This document shows, in pieces, positions 10,603 through 19,249 of a stretch of 64,000 nt of DNA (its first letter is position 1; every line of letters starts with the position of its first letter). The stretch spans positions 45,717,750-45,781,749 of the forward strand of contig OZ020305.1 of NCBI GenBank assembly GCA_963971305.1. Direction: 5' to 3'. Position numbers and translations under genes: made by a program. The stretch comes from Arcuatula senhousia (Eukaryota; Mollusca; Bivalvia; Mytilida; Mytilidae). A model generated the notes under the pieces. It searched no databases. It was not told the DNA's origin and was given only the letters and a program-made list of their open reading frames with translations.

Positions 10603-11597
10603 CCACCGTTTCCTTTGAAATGCCTGTTCCAAGTCAGGACCATTGCGATCTTCCATTTCCCCGGTGTGTTTGCCTTGATTTGTCTTTTCCAATGGACATT
10701 TGAGATTGATCCTTCAAGTTCGGTAGTTTTTTATTACCTTCATTCTTATAAAAAAAAAATGACATCAAAGTCTGAACACACAGTCGCATAGAGAAATAAA
10801 CATGTATGTCTGCGATATGTGGGTTTAATTTTGAATTTTGTTTTACGAAATTATGAATATTAAAAAGTGGATACATGTTGAAATAGAACAAAACAACATT
10901 TCCTTAATAAACTGGATTTTTGGCCGGATTTCAAGGAGTGAAAAATCCGGGTTATAAAATGGTGAATGTCGGGCGGGCGGGCGGGCTTTGTGCGGGCGGG
11001 AAAAAAAATTTCGTAACAGTTTTCTCAGCAACTCAGTACTAATCACAGCCACTTGATATTTGGTATATAGCATCAGGGTTGGGTCCCATAACGATTTTAG
11101 GTCTGTCGCTCACCTACTTCCTGTTTAACGAAATCCGGCCATTTTTGACTTTGACAGATTTTTTTATGTATATTGTGGGCATTGTGTGCGTTTTTGTCAC
11201 ACACAATCACTCTCCATATCCTTCTTTTTTCTAACGTTTTAAATTGACAAAGAAAAAGAAATCCGTTGTTTTGAAATCTGGTGGCTTATCTAAGCCCTAA
11301 GGTTTTTCCTAGCCCAAACATAGTTTGATCTTAGTCATAATTTCTTTTCACGTTCGGCATTTTGGTACTCTCTTTACATTCGTGTAGTGTTCGGAATTTT
11401 CAATTTGGATTATTTGGTAGAGTGCCTTTGCATGATAAGCCTAGAATATACGAAAATAAAGGTAATAACAAAATTACCCAAATTGGAGGATCAATCTCAA
11501 TGTTCAAGATAAAAAAACAAAACATGGAAGACACACCGGAATACCTATAGATCGCAATGGTCCTGACTTGGTACAGGCGTTTCAAATGAAATGGTAA
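10603..11597. repeat. Inverted pair of one dispersed repeat inside the insertion
   Basis: 10603-10760 and the reverse complement of about 11430-11597 share the ordered phrases 'caagtcaggaccattgcgat', 'ccggtgtgt', 'attgagattgatcc' and 'attacctt'. The two arms could fold into an imperfect stem of about 150 bp. A third, plus-orientation relative is at about 20415-20560. Confidence 0.7.
10895..11160 (+). repeat. Dispersed repeat related to 61018-61442
   Basis: Contains 'gggcgggcgggcgggct' followed by 'cagttttctcagcaactcag', 'gatatttggtatatagcatc', 'gttgggtcccata', 'acgattttagg' and 'ctacttcctgttta'. The same order of phrases occurs at 61093-61215 and again at 61270-61385. It lies within the 10129-12506 insertion. 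Confidence 0.65.
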
Positions 11598-11660
11598 ACA
11601 CGCGTCAGTCTGAGAAGTATCATCTGGAACTTTGCTGTAATTTATATTTTATTTTTACCG
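11285..11660 (+). repeat. Second diverged copy of the 5332-5590 repeat
   Basis: Shares 'ccctaaggttttt..agccca', 'acatagtttgatcttagtca', 'taatttcttttc.cgttcgg', then 'ggcgtttcaa' and 'atctggaactttgctgtaat' with the MARCHF-intron copy, in the same order. It overlaps the inverted arm that pairs with 10603-10760. Confidence 0.5.
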
Positions 11661-11869
11661 TAAGCATATAACTAAAGGCATTAATTTACCGAAAATGGAT
11701 AGCGCATATTAAGGCAGTCTTGGTTGATAGACTGTCTTATATTGGTATCCTTGAAAATAGTGGCAGGTAACAGCGTAGTTTTCGGTCAAAGGTCATGATC
11801 ATCTAGAGAATACCGTTCAGGGTAGATCGAGACTTGAGGCAAGATTCTACCACAAATAGTTATCACACT

Positions 11870-12300
11870 CCAAAAATTGCTCACACAGGGTTATGTTGCT
11901 CCTCGGTTGCTGTCTTCACTAAAGAAATTTTACGGAAGACATCATGCACTTATAGACAAAATTAATATGGGATTTCGATCTCTCAGATGAGTGCAGATGT
12001 TGGTTTGTCATAGGGTTTTGTTTTGTCTTCCTTTACCGGATTTGACACGCTGAATAGACTATTGGCAACGCGACGGGTGTGCTATAGCAAGCAGGAACTG
12101 CTTACTCCTCCGAAGCACCTGACTGAGTTCACTCTTGTTTCGACTTGAGTTCGCGTTGTTGATTGACATTCAGTTATTTTGTGTTTCCATGTTTTACATG
12201 TTGTCTGTTTTTGTCCCGTTCTGGTTTTGTCTCTGCCCTTTCGGACTTTTGACTTTTGATACCCCATTGGTACCTCTGCTTCTTCCAAACGCTTTTATCA
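11870..12300 (+). repeat. Dispersed repeat family 'ttgtcttcact..ttacggaag', copy 2
   Basis: The best copy of the family described at 7020-7440: 'ggttgctgtcttcactaaag', 'aaattttacggaagacatca', 'gatctctcagatgagt', 'gcgacgggtgtg', 'gaactgcttactcctccg' and 'gacttgagttcgcgttgttg'. It sits inside the insertion that splits LINE ORF1. Confidence 0.75.
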
Positions 12301-12359
12301 TGTTTATGGGACCCTTATATAAAGTCTTATAATGCTAAGTTGAGATAATAACTGGTAAC

Positions 12360-12506
12360 AGTTGAAATAGGGACGGGGCACGGGGAGAAACTTCAAATGG
12401 GCGGGGAGCGGGGAGATAGGGGGCGGGGAGCGGGGAGATAGGGGGCGGGGAACGGGGAGAAAGGAGGCGGGGAGCGGGGATTCAATACCCCCCTTTCCAC
12501 CCCCCC
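12360..12506 (+). repeat. G-rich 22-bp tandem array at the insertion's right end
   Basis: About four units of ggcggggagcggggagatag plus gg, followed by the short inverted terminus. The left end of the insertion has a related pair of 22-bp units (ggtggctgaaggggcggggaa plus c) near 10150-10200. Both lie in the same orientation, unlike the inverted outermost ends. Dense G runs of four or more could form G-quadruplexes. Confidence 0.8.
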
Positions 12507-12509
12507 ATT

Positions 12510-13946
12510 ATGGATAAAGCTAATGACAGTTCTATCAATCCAACATCTAGTGACGAAATAAAAACCCTCCAAAAAGAAATGGATAAAATTAGGTCCGAAC
12601 AGTCTCGTCACAAGGAGGAGGCAACTCAAATGAAAAAAACATTGCACGATCTAGAAAATGAACTGGTGAAAAAGGATACAGAAATACAAGAACTAAATTC
12701 TCATTATACAAGCTTACAAACCGATGTAAAGCAGATGCAATCGGTTTCACAACAAACCGCTACAATTAGAGACCAAATGACTAAATTTGAAGAAAGAATG
12801 TGGATCAAGTTAGACCAAAAGATCAAAGAATTGAAACAAGATATATCAGATAGAAATGAAACGACAGTTAGAAAATTAAAAGAACTTGAAAGCCACACCA
12901 AACAAGAAATGTCTCAGAACATGTCTCACCTTGAGAAAAACATCCAGGAAATTCAGTGTAATCTAAAAAAGGATCACCACGATGCAAGTCACAACCAAAC
13001 AGAATCTAGAAATATATCCGTACACGTACCCGAACAAGAAAGCGTAAGAAAACCAACAGACTCTGAGTCGGTTGAAACAATGTACACCCAGCATCATGTA
13101 CAAACAGATCGGGTTGAAATCAACAGTGATTCAAAAAGTGAAAAGTCAACTAGAAAAGAGACAGAAGCTAACACTACTCGTCCGAAAACAAGAATAGACT
13201 ATCAACGTCGTGAAACCAGCAATGAATATGATGTTTTAATAGTAGGCTCATCAATTATCAAAGATATAGATGGAAGGAGAATGTATAAATACAAAAAAGT
13301 CAAAACTCACACTTTACAAGACAAAACAGTGTATGGTGCTACGCAGTACATAAAATCATGTCAAGTTAAAGCAAATCATATTGTGTTCCAAATAGGTTCA
13401 AATGATATTGAATCTAAGACACCAAATGAGGTTATTGAAGAAATAGAAAATCTAGTCACAGTTACAAAGCGTTATTATCCAAGTGCAACCATCACGTTTG
13501 GAGAAATATTGCCAAGGTTTTATAACGACCGTTATCAAGCCAAATTCTACAATGATCACAGACAAATTTTTAATGTTCAATTATATGATTTATGTAATTA
13601 TTTCAATTTACAATTTGTAAAGTATGACTTTATACACCCAAACTGCTTTGTTGATGGGATCCACATCAAGGGAAAAGGGATTCCCATCATGGTTACATCA
13701 ATCAAAAGTGTATTGAACAAACTTTTAAATGTTAAGATATGGGAAAAATCAGAATCAAATCTTAAATTGAATGTAAATGAGGGGAACACTTTTGTCAACA
13801 GAAATCAAAAGTCTTTTGACCAGAAATTTAACCATCACAGTAATTATTTTGGGCATGAAAGAAGGGAAAATGTTGTATCTGGTAAAGGAAAAATTATGAA
13901 CATGTTAGAAATTATGCTAAAGGAACTTAGAAATGGTCAGTGGTAA
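12510..13946 (+). CDS. LINE ORF1, 3' part: coiled coil plus SGNH-type esterase
   Basis: An open frame of 478 codons whose first ATG lies inside the ATTATGG duplication, so it is an internal Met of the original ORF1 and not a native start. Residues about 15-155 are a charged heptad-type coiled coil. After a polar linker, residues about 240-400 form an SGNH/GDSL-like hydrolase fold with the nucleophile block GSSIIKDID, the GSND block and DGIHIKGKG near the end. The catalytic Ser, Asn and Asp-x-x-His are all present. This domain is typical of ORF1 in CR1/L2-type LINEs, where ORF1 binds the RNA. A 3' Asn/Lys/Arg-rich tail follows. Confidence 0.85.
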   Translation: MDKANDSSINPTSSDEIKTLQKEMDKIRSEQSRHKEEATQMKKTLHDLENELVKKDTEIQELNSHYTSLQTDVKQMQSVSQQTATIRDQMTKFEERMWIKLDQKIKELKQDISDRNETTVRKLKELESHTKQEMSQNMSHLEKNIQEIQCNLKKDHHDASHNQTESRNISVHVPEQESVRKPTDSESVETMYTQHHVQTDRVEINSDSKSEKSTRKETEANTTRPKTRIDYQRRETSNEYDVLIVGSSIIKDIDGRRMYKYKKVKTHTLQDKTVYGATQYIKSCQVKANHIVFQIGSNDIESKTPNEVIEEIENLVTVTKRYYPSATITFGEILPRFYNDRYQAKFYNDHRQIFNVQLYDLCNYFNLQFVKYDFIHPNCFVDGIHIKGKGIPIMVTSIKSVLNKLLNVKIWEKSESNLKLNVNEGNTFVNRNQKSFDQKFNHHSNYFGHERRENVVSGKGKIMNMLEIMLKELRNGQW

Positions 13947-14525
13947 ATGAGATGTTTTAAAACATTATATCGTACGCACATGGATGTGCATTTTGTGTTT
14001 AGTTACCAATTTATATGCAAAGGTTCATTTGTATCATACTGTAGTTTTGATTTTAAGAAAATAAGATAACAAGTTTATGTGGTATAACAAGTTATTTAGA
14101 AATATAGATACTAATATGTAATTAGTATAAATGTTCTAGTCATGGATGGTAAAAAGTTAAAAACAAAATATCTTAGCTATAATGTTAATTTAACATTGTT
14201 TATCATGTTACTTATTGTACAATTATAATTATTCTCCTATATGTTACATATAGTTTCACTGTATGTTGTACATGTTGTACTAGTCAGTATTTTATATATA
14301 TATGAATGACATTCAATTTACCCAATTTTTGTCTTAAATAATGGAAATAGTTAGTATTTATATATATGATATTACTCTTAAATGTTGAAAATATTTTGTA
14401 GAATTGAGTTATCTCTCTTTAAACACTATTTTAGATTTCTCTTATGACTATTGAGGTTTTCAGGTTCCAAAAAAAAAAAAAAGAAAAAGAAAAAAAAAAA
14501 GATTACAATTGAAAGTAATCCTAAA
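13947..14525 (+). other. LINE spacer between ORF1 and ORF2
   Basis: AT-rich untranslated spacer. It ends with an A-rich tract at 14469-14500 directly before ORF2. The frame stays open through this tract back to a non-ATG codon at 14451, but the first ATG is at 14526, which I take as the start. Confidence 0.7.
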
Positions 14526-17500
14526 ATGTTAAGAATAGTAAAAAATCTTTCTATATCATCTTGGAATATTCATGGTCTTGGAGACAAACACAAAGATGAG
14601 ACATTTATGAGTAATTTTAAAAGTGACATTAATATTCTCCTAGAAACCTGGAAGGGAGAATCAGCAGATTTTAAATTGGAAGGTTATACCATAATTTCAA
14701 AAACGCGAAAGCGAATTAAAAAAGCTAGAAGATACAGTGGAGGTATAATTGTTACTGTTAAAAAGACCTATATGAAAGGCATCACATACCTAAAAGATTT
14801 TACAGACTCGCCAAATAGATTGTGGCTCAAGTTAAATAAAAACTGTTTTGGTTTTAGTGAAGATATTTTTATTTGTGCTCTCTATATACCTCCTTTTTCT
14901 TCAAACCATTACGAGAATGACTTAGATATCTTGGAAAATGAAATATCTTGTTTATCAAGAAAAGGACAGATTGTCCTTATTGGGGATTTAAATGCTAGGA
15001 CTGGTGAAAGGGCAGATTTTATTGCCAACGATTCAAATTTCATAAATAATTTTGATGGTATGGATCTACTTCCTGAATGTTATATCAGTGATACCGAATT
15101 AAAAAGAATAAATCAAGACAGTTTAATAAACACATTAGGTTTAAAATTATTAGATCTGTGTTTGTCTTCAAGGCTGCGTATATTAAATGGAAGATATTTA
15201 GGAGATTCTTTAGGTTATTATACATATATGTCTAGTAGTGGTTTTAGTACTGTTGATTATGCTGTAGTCAGCGAGAGTCTCCTGTCCTCAGTAAAATATT
15301 TTGAAACAAGTTCATTTACATATTCATCAGATCATGTTCAAATAACATTACATATGAAATGTTCTATAAATTTAGATAAGGAAGTTGATCTAGATGAAAA
15401 GAAATGGCACTGGATAAAGACTTTTAAATGGTCAGATAAATCAAAACAAAAGCTTATTGATGCACTTTTAAATGAAGATATTAAAAATGACATAATTGAT
15501 TTTGAACTTGAAACTTTTGAAGAAAATCAAGTTGGTGTTGATGGAGCCACAGTAAAATTGACAAATATTTTAGATAATATATCAAATATTTCTTGTAAAG
15601 TCCTTCCAAAAATGAAAAAGAAGAAGAAGAAGAAATATAAACAAGCTTGGTCTGACAATATCATTTACGAAACCAAGCACCAAATTAATGCTATTGGTAA
15701 TAAGATCAAACATAACCCAAATAATAATAGTCTAAGACATAAATTTTTTGAACTCAAGAAAACCATGAAGAAACTGGTGAAACAGAAAAAATATGAGTAT
15801 AAACAAAAAATTTTCCATAGTCTAAGTGAAAATTTACAGCAAAATCCAAAAGAATATTGGAACATCTTAAAATCTTTAAAAACTAGAACAGAAAATGAAA
15901 ATAATATAATAGAATTATTAAAAGATGAAACCGCCTTGATAAAGCATTTCCAAAACCAAGGGAATCCTTTAACACCAACAAACAGTTCAAATGTAACAAA
16001 TATTGAATCAGAACTGAAAATTTTAGAAAATAACTTAGATATTAAACCAGATACTGATATTCCTATTACTTTTTCAGAAGTTAAAAAGGTAATAAACGAC
16101 CTTAAATTACACAAGTCGGCTGGACCAGACAGAATTTTAAATGAAATCATAAAATACTCAAACCAGGTTATCATTAAGTCAATTGTAAAAATATTTAATA
16201 TAATCTTAAAAACTAGTATTTATCCAAGCACATGGAGAGACTCCCACATCATAGCACTTCACAAAAAAGGGGATAAAGCTGACCCAAATAACTATAGAGC
16301 TATATCTTTAATAAGCAATTTACCTAAGCTCTTTAATGCTGTTTTAAATAATAGACTTATCAAAGTGATTGAAAAACAACTTAACAGCTGCCAATTTGGC
16401 TTCAGAGAAAATCACAGAACTGCAGACAGTATATTTATATTAAAATCATTAATAAATAAATATTTAAACAAAGATAAGAAACAAATCTATGCATGCTTCA
16501 TTGATCTAAGAAAGGCCTTTGATTCTGTATGGAGAACAGGCCTTCTTTATAAACTATGTAAAATGAATATAGGAAAGTCTATGTACTCAATAATAAAACA
16601 ACAATATTTTAATACTAAATCTGCATTAAAATTTAAAGATTATACATCCGAATATTTCGACATTAACAGAGGTGTTAAGCAAGGGGATTCACTGAGTCCT
16701 ACATTATTCAACATTTTCATAAATGACATCACCAACGGTTTAGATGAAGAAAATTCAAATCCATTATGTCTTATAAATAGCAAACTAGGATCCCTCCTCT
16801 TTGCAGATGATCTTCTTCTCCTTTCAGAATCACAGGAGGGACTTCAAAATAGTCTAGATAAAGTTGCAGTTTTCTGTGATAAATGGCAGCTTTCTTTAAA
16901 TATAAACAAAACAAAAAGCATGATCATTTCAACAGGAAAGAAAAAGATAGAGCAATCCATACTTAATTTTAATAATGAGACAATAGAAAATGTCTCAGAA
17001 TATCCTTATTTAGGATTACTTATTAAGTCCAATGGCAACATGAGCCATAGTACAACAGAATTAACCAAAAAGGCAAAAAAGGTATTATTTTCTATAAAGT
17101 CTTATACCAATTCTCTGAGTAATCTTCCAGTAAATGTTTCCAATAACCTCTTTGACACACTAGTAAGACCTATCTTAACATACAATTCTGAAATTACATT
17201 TTTAGACTCGTATAGTTGCTACTTTAATGCTAAAAACCGAGCCCTGGTTTCAGGGAAAAATGTAGACCCTTTCCATTTTATTGATAAAAATCCTATTGAA
17301 AATCTGCATCTTGCATATTGCAAAAATGCACTTGGCATTAATAAGAATGCTTCAAATTTTGGAACTAGACAAGAACTGGGTAGAATGCCCATTGAATGTC
17401 ATATCAAAATATTAACTATTATGTATTTAGCACGCTTTTTCACTACAAATCTAAACCCTCTATTAAGTGAATCTTTCCAATTAACTAAAATACTGGATGA

Positions 17501-18089
17501 AAAGGGAACGTATACCTGGTATACATACGTAAAAGACATACTTTTTGAAACAAATATTGATTTAGAAAGACTGGAGACTTGTACGGAATTAAAACAACTG
17601 AAAAACATTAAAAAATATGTAAAAACTCAAATAAACTCATTCTATGAAAATATTGTAAAAAACAAAATGAATAGTATTGATGATAAAAGTAAACTAAATT
17701 TCTATAAAAAGTTAAATCCAGCCTTAAAAATAAAACCATATCTCTCAATTTCAAACTTTGAATTCAGGAAACTGATTACAAAATTAAGAATCAGTGATCA
17801 CAAACTATTAATTGAAAAAGGAAGGCACTTTAAAATTCCTAGAGAAGAAAGATTATGTCAAAAATGTCAGGTATTGGACGATGAGAATCATTTTTTACTT
17901 AGATGTACTTACAATGCAAACTTAAGAGTAACTTATTTTAACTTTTTATCTTTAGAACACATATCATTCAATAATCTGAATGATGAAGAAAAAGTAACTT
18001 ATTTGTTAAACCCCTCAACACCATTGCAAGTAAATAAACTAGGATCCTTTATAAAAAAGTCTTTTGAACTGAGGACAGGGGACCCTTGA
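14526..18089 (+). CDS. LINE ORF2: APE-type endonuclease and reverse transcriptase, intact
   Basis: 1,187 codons with no stop or frameshift. Endonuclease: SSWNIHG (about residue 13), LLETW (about 40), GDLNAR (about 154), TVDYAVVSE and SSDH (about 268), so the metal-binding and His catalytic positions are all kept. Reverse transcriptase: HKSAGPD, then YRAISLISNLPKLF, QFGFR, FIDLRKAFD (658-666), NRGVKQGDSLSP and FADD (759-762), with the three catalytic aspartates present. The C-terminus has a zinc knuckle, CQKC (1111-1114) with HFLLRC ending near 1127. There is no RNase H domain. The family role is target-primed reverse transcription in the nucleus. The intact frame suggests recent insertion. 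Confidence 0.93.
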   Translation: MLRIVKNLSISSWNIHGLGDKHKDETFMSNFKSDINILLETWKGESADFKLEGYTIISKTRKRIKKARRYSGGIIVTVKKTYMKGITYLKDFTDSPNRLWLKLNKNCFGFSEDIFICALYIPPFSSNHYENDLDILENEISCLSRKGQIVLIGDLNARTGERADFIANDSNFINNFDGMDLLPECYISDTELKRINQDSLINTLGLKLLDLCLSSRLRILNGRYLGDSLGYYTYMSSSGFSTVDYAVVSESLLSSVKYFETSSFTYSSDHVQITLHMKCSINLDKEVDLDEKKWHWIKTFKWSDKSKQKLIDALLNEDIKNDIIDFELETFEENQVGVDGATVKLTNILDNISNISCKVLPKMKKKKKKKYKQAWSDNIIYETKHQINAIGNKIKHNPNNNSLRHKFFELKKTMKKLVKQKKYEYKQKIFHSLSENLQQNPKEYWNILKSLKTRTENENNIIELLKDETALIKHFQNQGNPLTPTNSSNVTNIESELKILENNLDIKPDTDIPITFSEVKKVINDLKLHKSAGPDRILNEIIKYSNQVIIKSIVKIFNIILKTSIYPSTWRDSHIIALHKKGDKADPNNYRAISLISNLPKLFNAVLNNRLIKVIEKQLNSCQFGFRENHRTADSIFILKSLINKYLNKDKKQIYACFIDLRKAFDSVWRTGLLYKLCKMNIGKSMYSIIKQQYFNTKSALKFKDYTSEYFDINRGVKQGDSLSPTLFNIFINDITNGLDEENSNPLCLINSKLGSLLFADDLLLLSESQEGLQNSLDKVAVFCDKWQLSLNINKTKSMIISTGKKKIEQSILNFNNETIENVSEYPYLGLLIKSNGNMSHSTTELTKKAKKVLFSIKSYTNSLSNLPVNVSNNLFDTLVRPILTYNSEITFLDSYSCYFNAKNRALVSGKNVDPFHFIDKNPIENLHLAYCKNALGINKNASNFGTRQELGRMPIECHIKILTIMYLARFFTTNLNPLLSESFQLTKILDEKGTYTWYTYVKDILFETNIDLERLETCTELKQLKNIKKYVKTQINSFYENIVKNKMNSIDDKSKLNFYKKLNPALKIKPYLSISNFEFRKLITKLRISDHKLLIEKGRHFKIPREERLCQKCQVLDDENHFLLRCTYNANLRVTYFNFLSLEHISFNNLNDEEKVTYLLNPSTPLQVNKLGSFIKKSFELRTGDP

Positions 18090-18186
18090 TTTTTTCTTTA
18101 CTTGTAACTATGTATTACTGTGTGTTTTAGTTAGTTTTATATCTGTGTATGTTTATGTGTCACAAACTGTATAAAAGTTTAATGAC

Positions 18187-18217
18187 AATAAAGATTCGTA
18201 TTCGTATTCGTATTCGT
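18187..18217 (+). terminator. LINE 3' end: AATAAA and (attcgt)4 tail
   Basis: AATAAA at 18187-18192 is followed by four perfect attcgt units at 18194-18217. Terminal short tandem repeats instead of poly(A) are usual for CR1/L2-type elements. The tail stops 9 bp before the minus-strand stop codon of the glutaredoxin-like gene. Confidence 0.8.
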
Positions 18218-18226
18218 TATCTTAAT

Positions 18227-19249
18227 TCAGCCTGTCTTCGGTGTTTCAGACTGTGTTTCTTCCAGTTTTTCTAATGCGTTTTTGAATAATTCTAAATCAA
18301 CACGATGCTTCATTAGAAATTGTCCATTTAAATGAAAAACCGGAATGTCATATCGATACTTATTAAACCAGGTCTTATTTTCTTTCTTTTTTATGTCTAC
18401 TTCCTCCAACAAAAACTGAAAAGAAAATGGAAAAAGACACTTGTAAGATATATTTTATATATTCTCATGGTGTAGAAGACAGTTATCACTCTACATGTTT
18501 CATTTCACAATCATACATAATATAACCTGTCATTAACAACATTAGCTATAGCATTCAGGAACCGCTTACTCTTCCGGAGCACCTGAGTTCACTCTTATTA
18601 CGACTTGAGTTCGCGTTGTTGATTTCCGTTCGGTTGGTTTTGTGTTTTGTGCTGTTCTTGTTCGTGTTTGCCGGTTTTATCGTTGCCCTTTCGGACTTTT
18701 GACACTCGAATGCCCCATTGGTGCCTGCCTCTTTGCTTCTTAAAAGAAGTTCATGGTAAAAAACACTGTTGTCACAATGTTGTTCATCAGAATACAACAC
18801 TTCTAGTCATCAAATTCTTTTAGGCTGAATTAATTGTACGCCTCATTATGTTTTATTTTGCCCTTAAAATATCATCAAATTTCTAAGTTTTGAATTTGTT
18901 AAAAGTCCATACAGGAATGTGTGTCTCTTTTATTGAATAAATCCCAATTCAAATACATTTTAAAGTGCTTAAGGGTCATTTCTAATTAGGATTTATATAT
19001 CTATTGAGGAAAATAATACAACATTCAATGATTTTGAAAAAACTAAACAAAACAAAATATTTTCAATTTAAATTGATATATAGTATTGGCTAGAAAAACA
19101 ATGTTTCCTACCCGATGTCTGTAAGGTTGGAGTACTTCCAAAGCATCATCACAGAGTGAGCATTGTTCTTTGGTATACATGGTAAGTAGCGGTAAAGAAG
19201 ATTGGGAGGAGTAAAATCTTTCTGCTCTCTGTAAAATTCTTCGCAGTAT
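18227..19249 (-). CDS. C5orf63-like: Glutaredoxin-like protein, C5orf63/DUF836 family
   Basis: Two exons on the minus strand: 19249-19112 (46 codons, donor gtagga) and 18415-18227 (62 codons plus TGA, acceptor ttcag), joined in phase 0. The first exon has a basic, Ser-rich lead-in and then LPLLTMYTKEQCSLC, the thioredoxin-fold beta strand with a CxxC redox motif. The second has FLLEEVDI and YDIPVFHLNGQFLMKHRVD, with the cis-Pro motif of glutaredoxins, matching animal C5orf63 closely. Family: small thiol-redox protein of the DUF836 glutaredoxin-like group, physiological substrate unknown. A stop precedes the first exon, so an upstream exon carries the start. A candidate M-K-M exon with a good donor is at 24305-24297. 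A dispersed repeat fills much of the intron, and a LINE sits right after the stop. Confidence 0.85.
18544..18790 (+). repeat. Dispersed repeat, copy 3, in glutaredoxin-like intron
   Basis: Contains 'aggaaccgcttactcttccg', 'gagcacctgagttcactctt', 'gacttgagttcgcgttgttg' and 'ccctttcggacttttgacac', in the same order as 12090-12260 and 7230-7390. The minus-strand open frame across it belongs to the repeat. Confidence 0.7.

Larger units (their letters stand above)
10129..12506. mobile_element. 2.4-kb non-autonomous insertion in LINE ORF1
   Basis: ATTATGG occurs immediately left (10122-10128) and right (12507-12513). The ends are inverted: left TGGGGGTGGAAAGGG; right, on the minus strand, GGGGGGGTGGAAAGGG. 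If the duplication is read as ATTAT (5 bp) the inverted ends extend to GGTGGGGGTGGAAAGGG with one gap. Insert plus one duplication copy is 2,385 bp, a multiple of three. No transposase gene is present. The interior is a patchwork of dispersed repeats (see separate entries) between two G-rich subterminal arrays. Such ends and a short duplication indicate a DNA-transposon-type event; the superfamily is not resolved. Confidence 0.85.
9507..18217 (+). mobile_element. Long non-LTR retrotransposon (LINE), ORF1 interrupted by an insertion
   Basis: Ordered parts: ORF1 5' part (9507-10128), inserted element (10129-12506), ORF1 3' part to 13946, a spacer, ORF2 (14526-18089), a short 3' UTR with AATAAA at 18187-18192, and a terminal (attcgt)4 tail at 18194-18217. 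An esterase-type ORF1, an APE-type endonuclease plus reverse transcriptase and a microsatellite tail fit the CR1/L2-like group. The clade assignment is tentative. The 5' end is unresolved: it lies upstream of 9507 and may reach the minisatellite at 8283-9090. No target-site duplication for the LINE itself was found. Confidence 0.88.

Noticed and set aside
9507..13946. Intron in place of a transposon between the two ORF1 parts
   Set aside because: There is no AG acceptor at the right border (…cccccc|attatgg), whereas flanking duplications and inverted ends explain the structure directly.
15665..16174. 169-codon open frame antisense to LINE ORF2
   Set aside because: Fully overlaps the intact RT frame on the other strand and has the Phe/Leu/Ser-rich composition expected of antisense AT-rich coding DNA.
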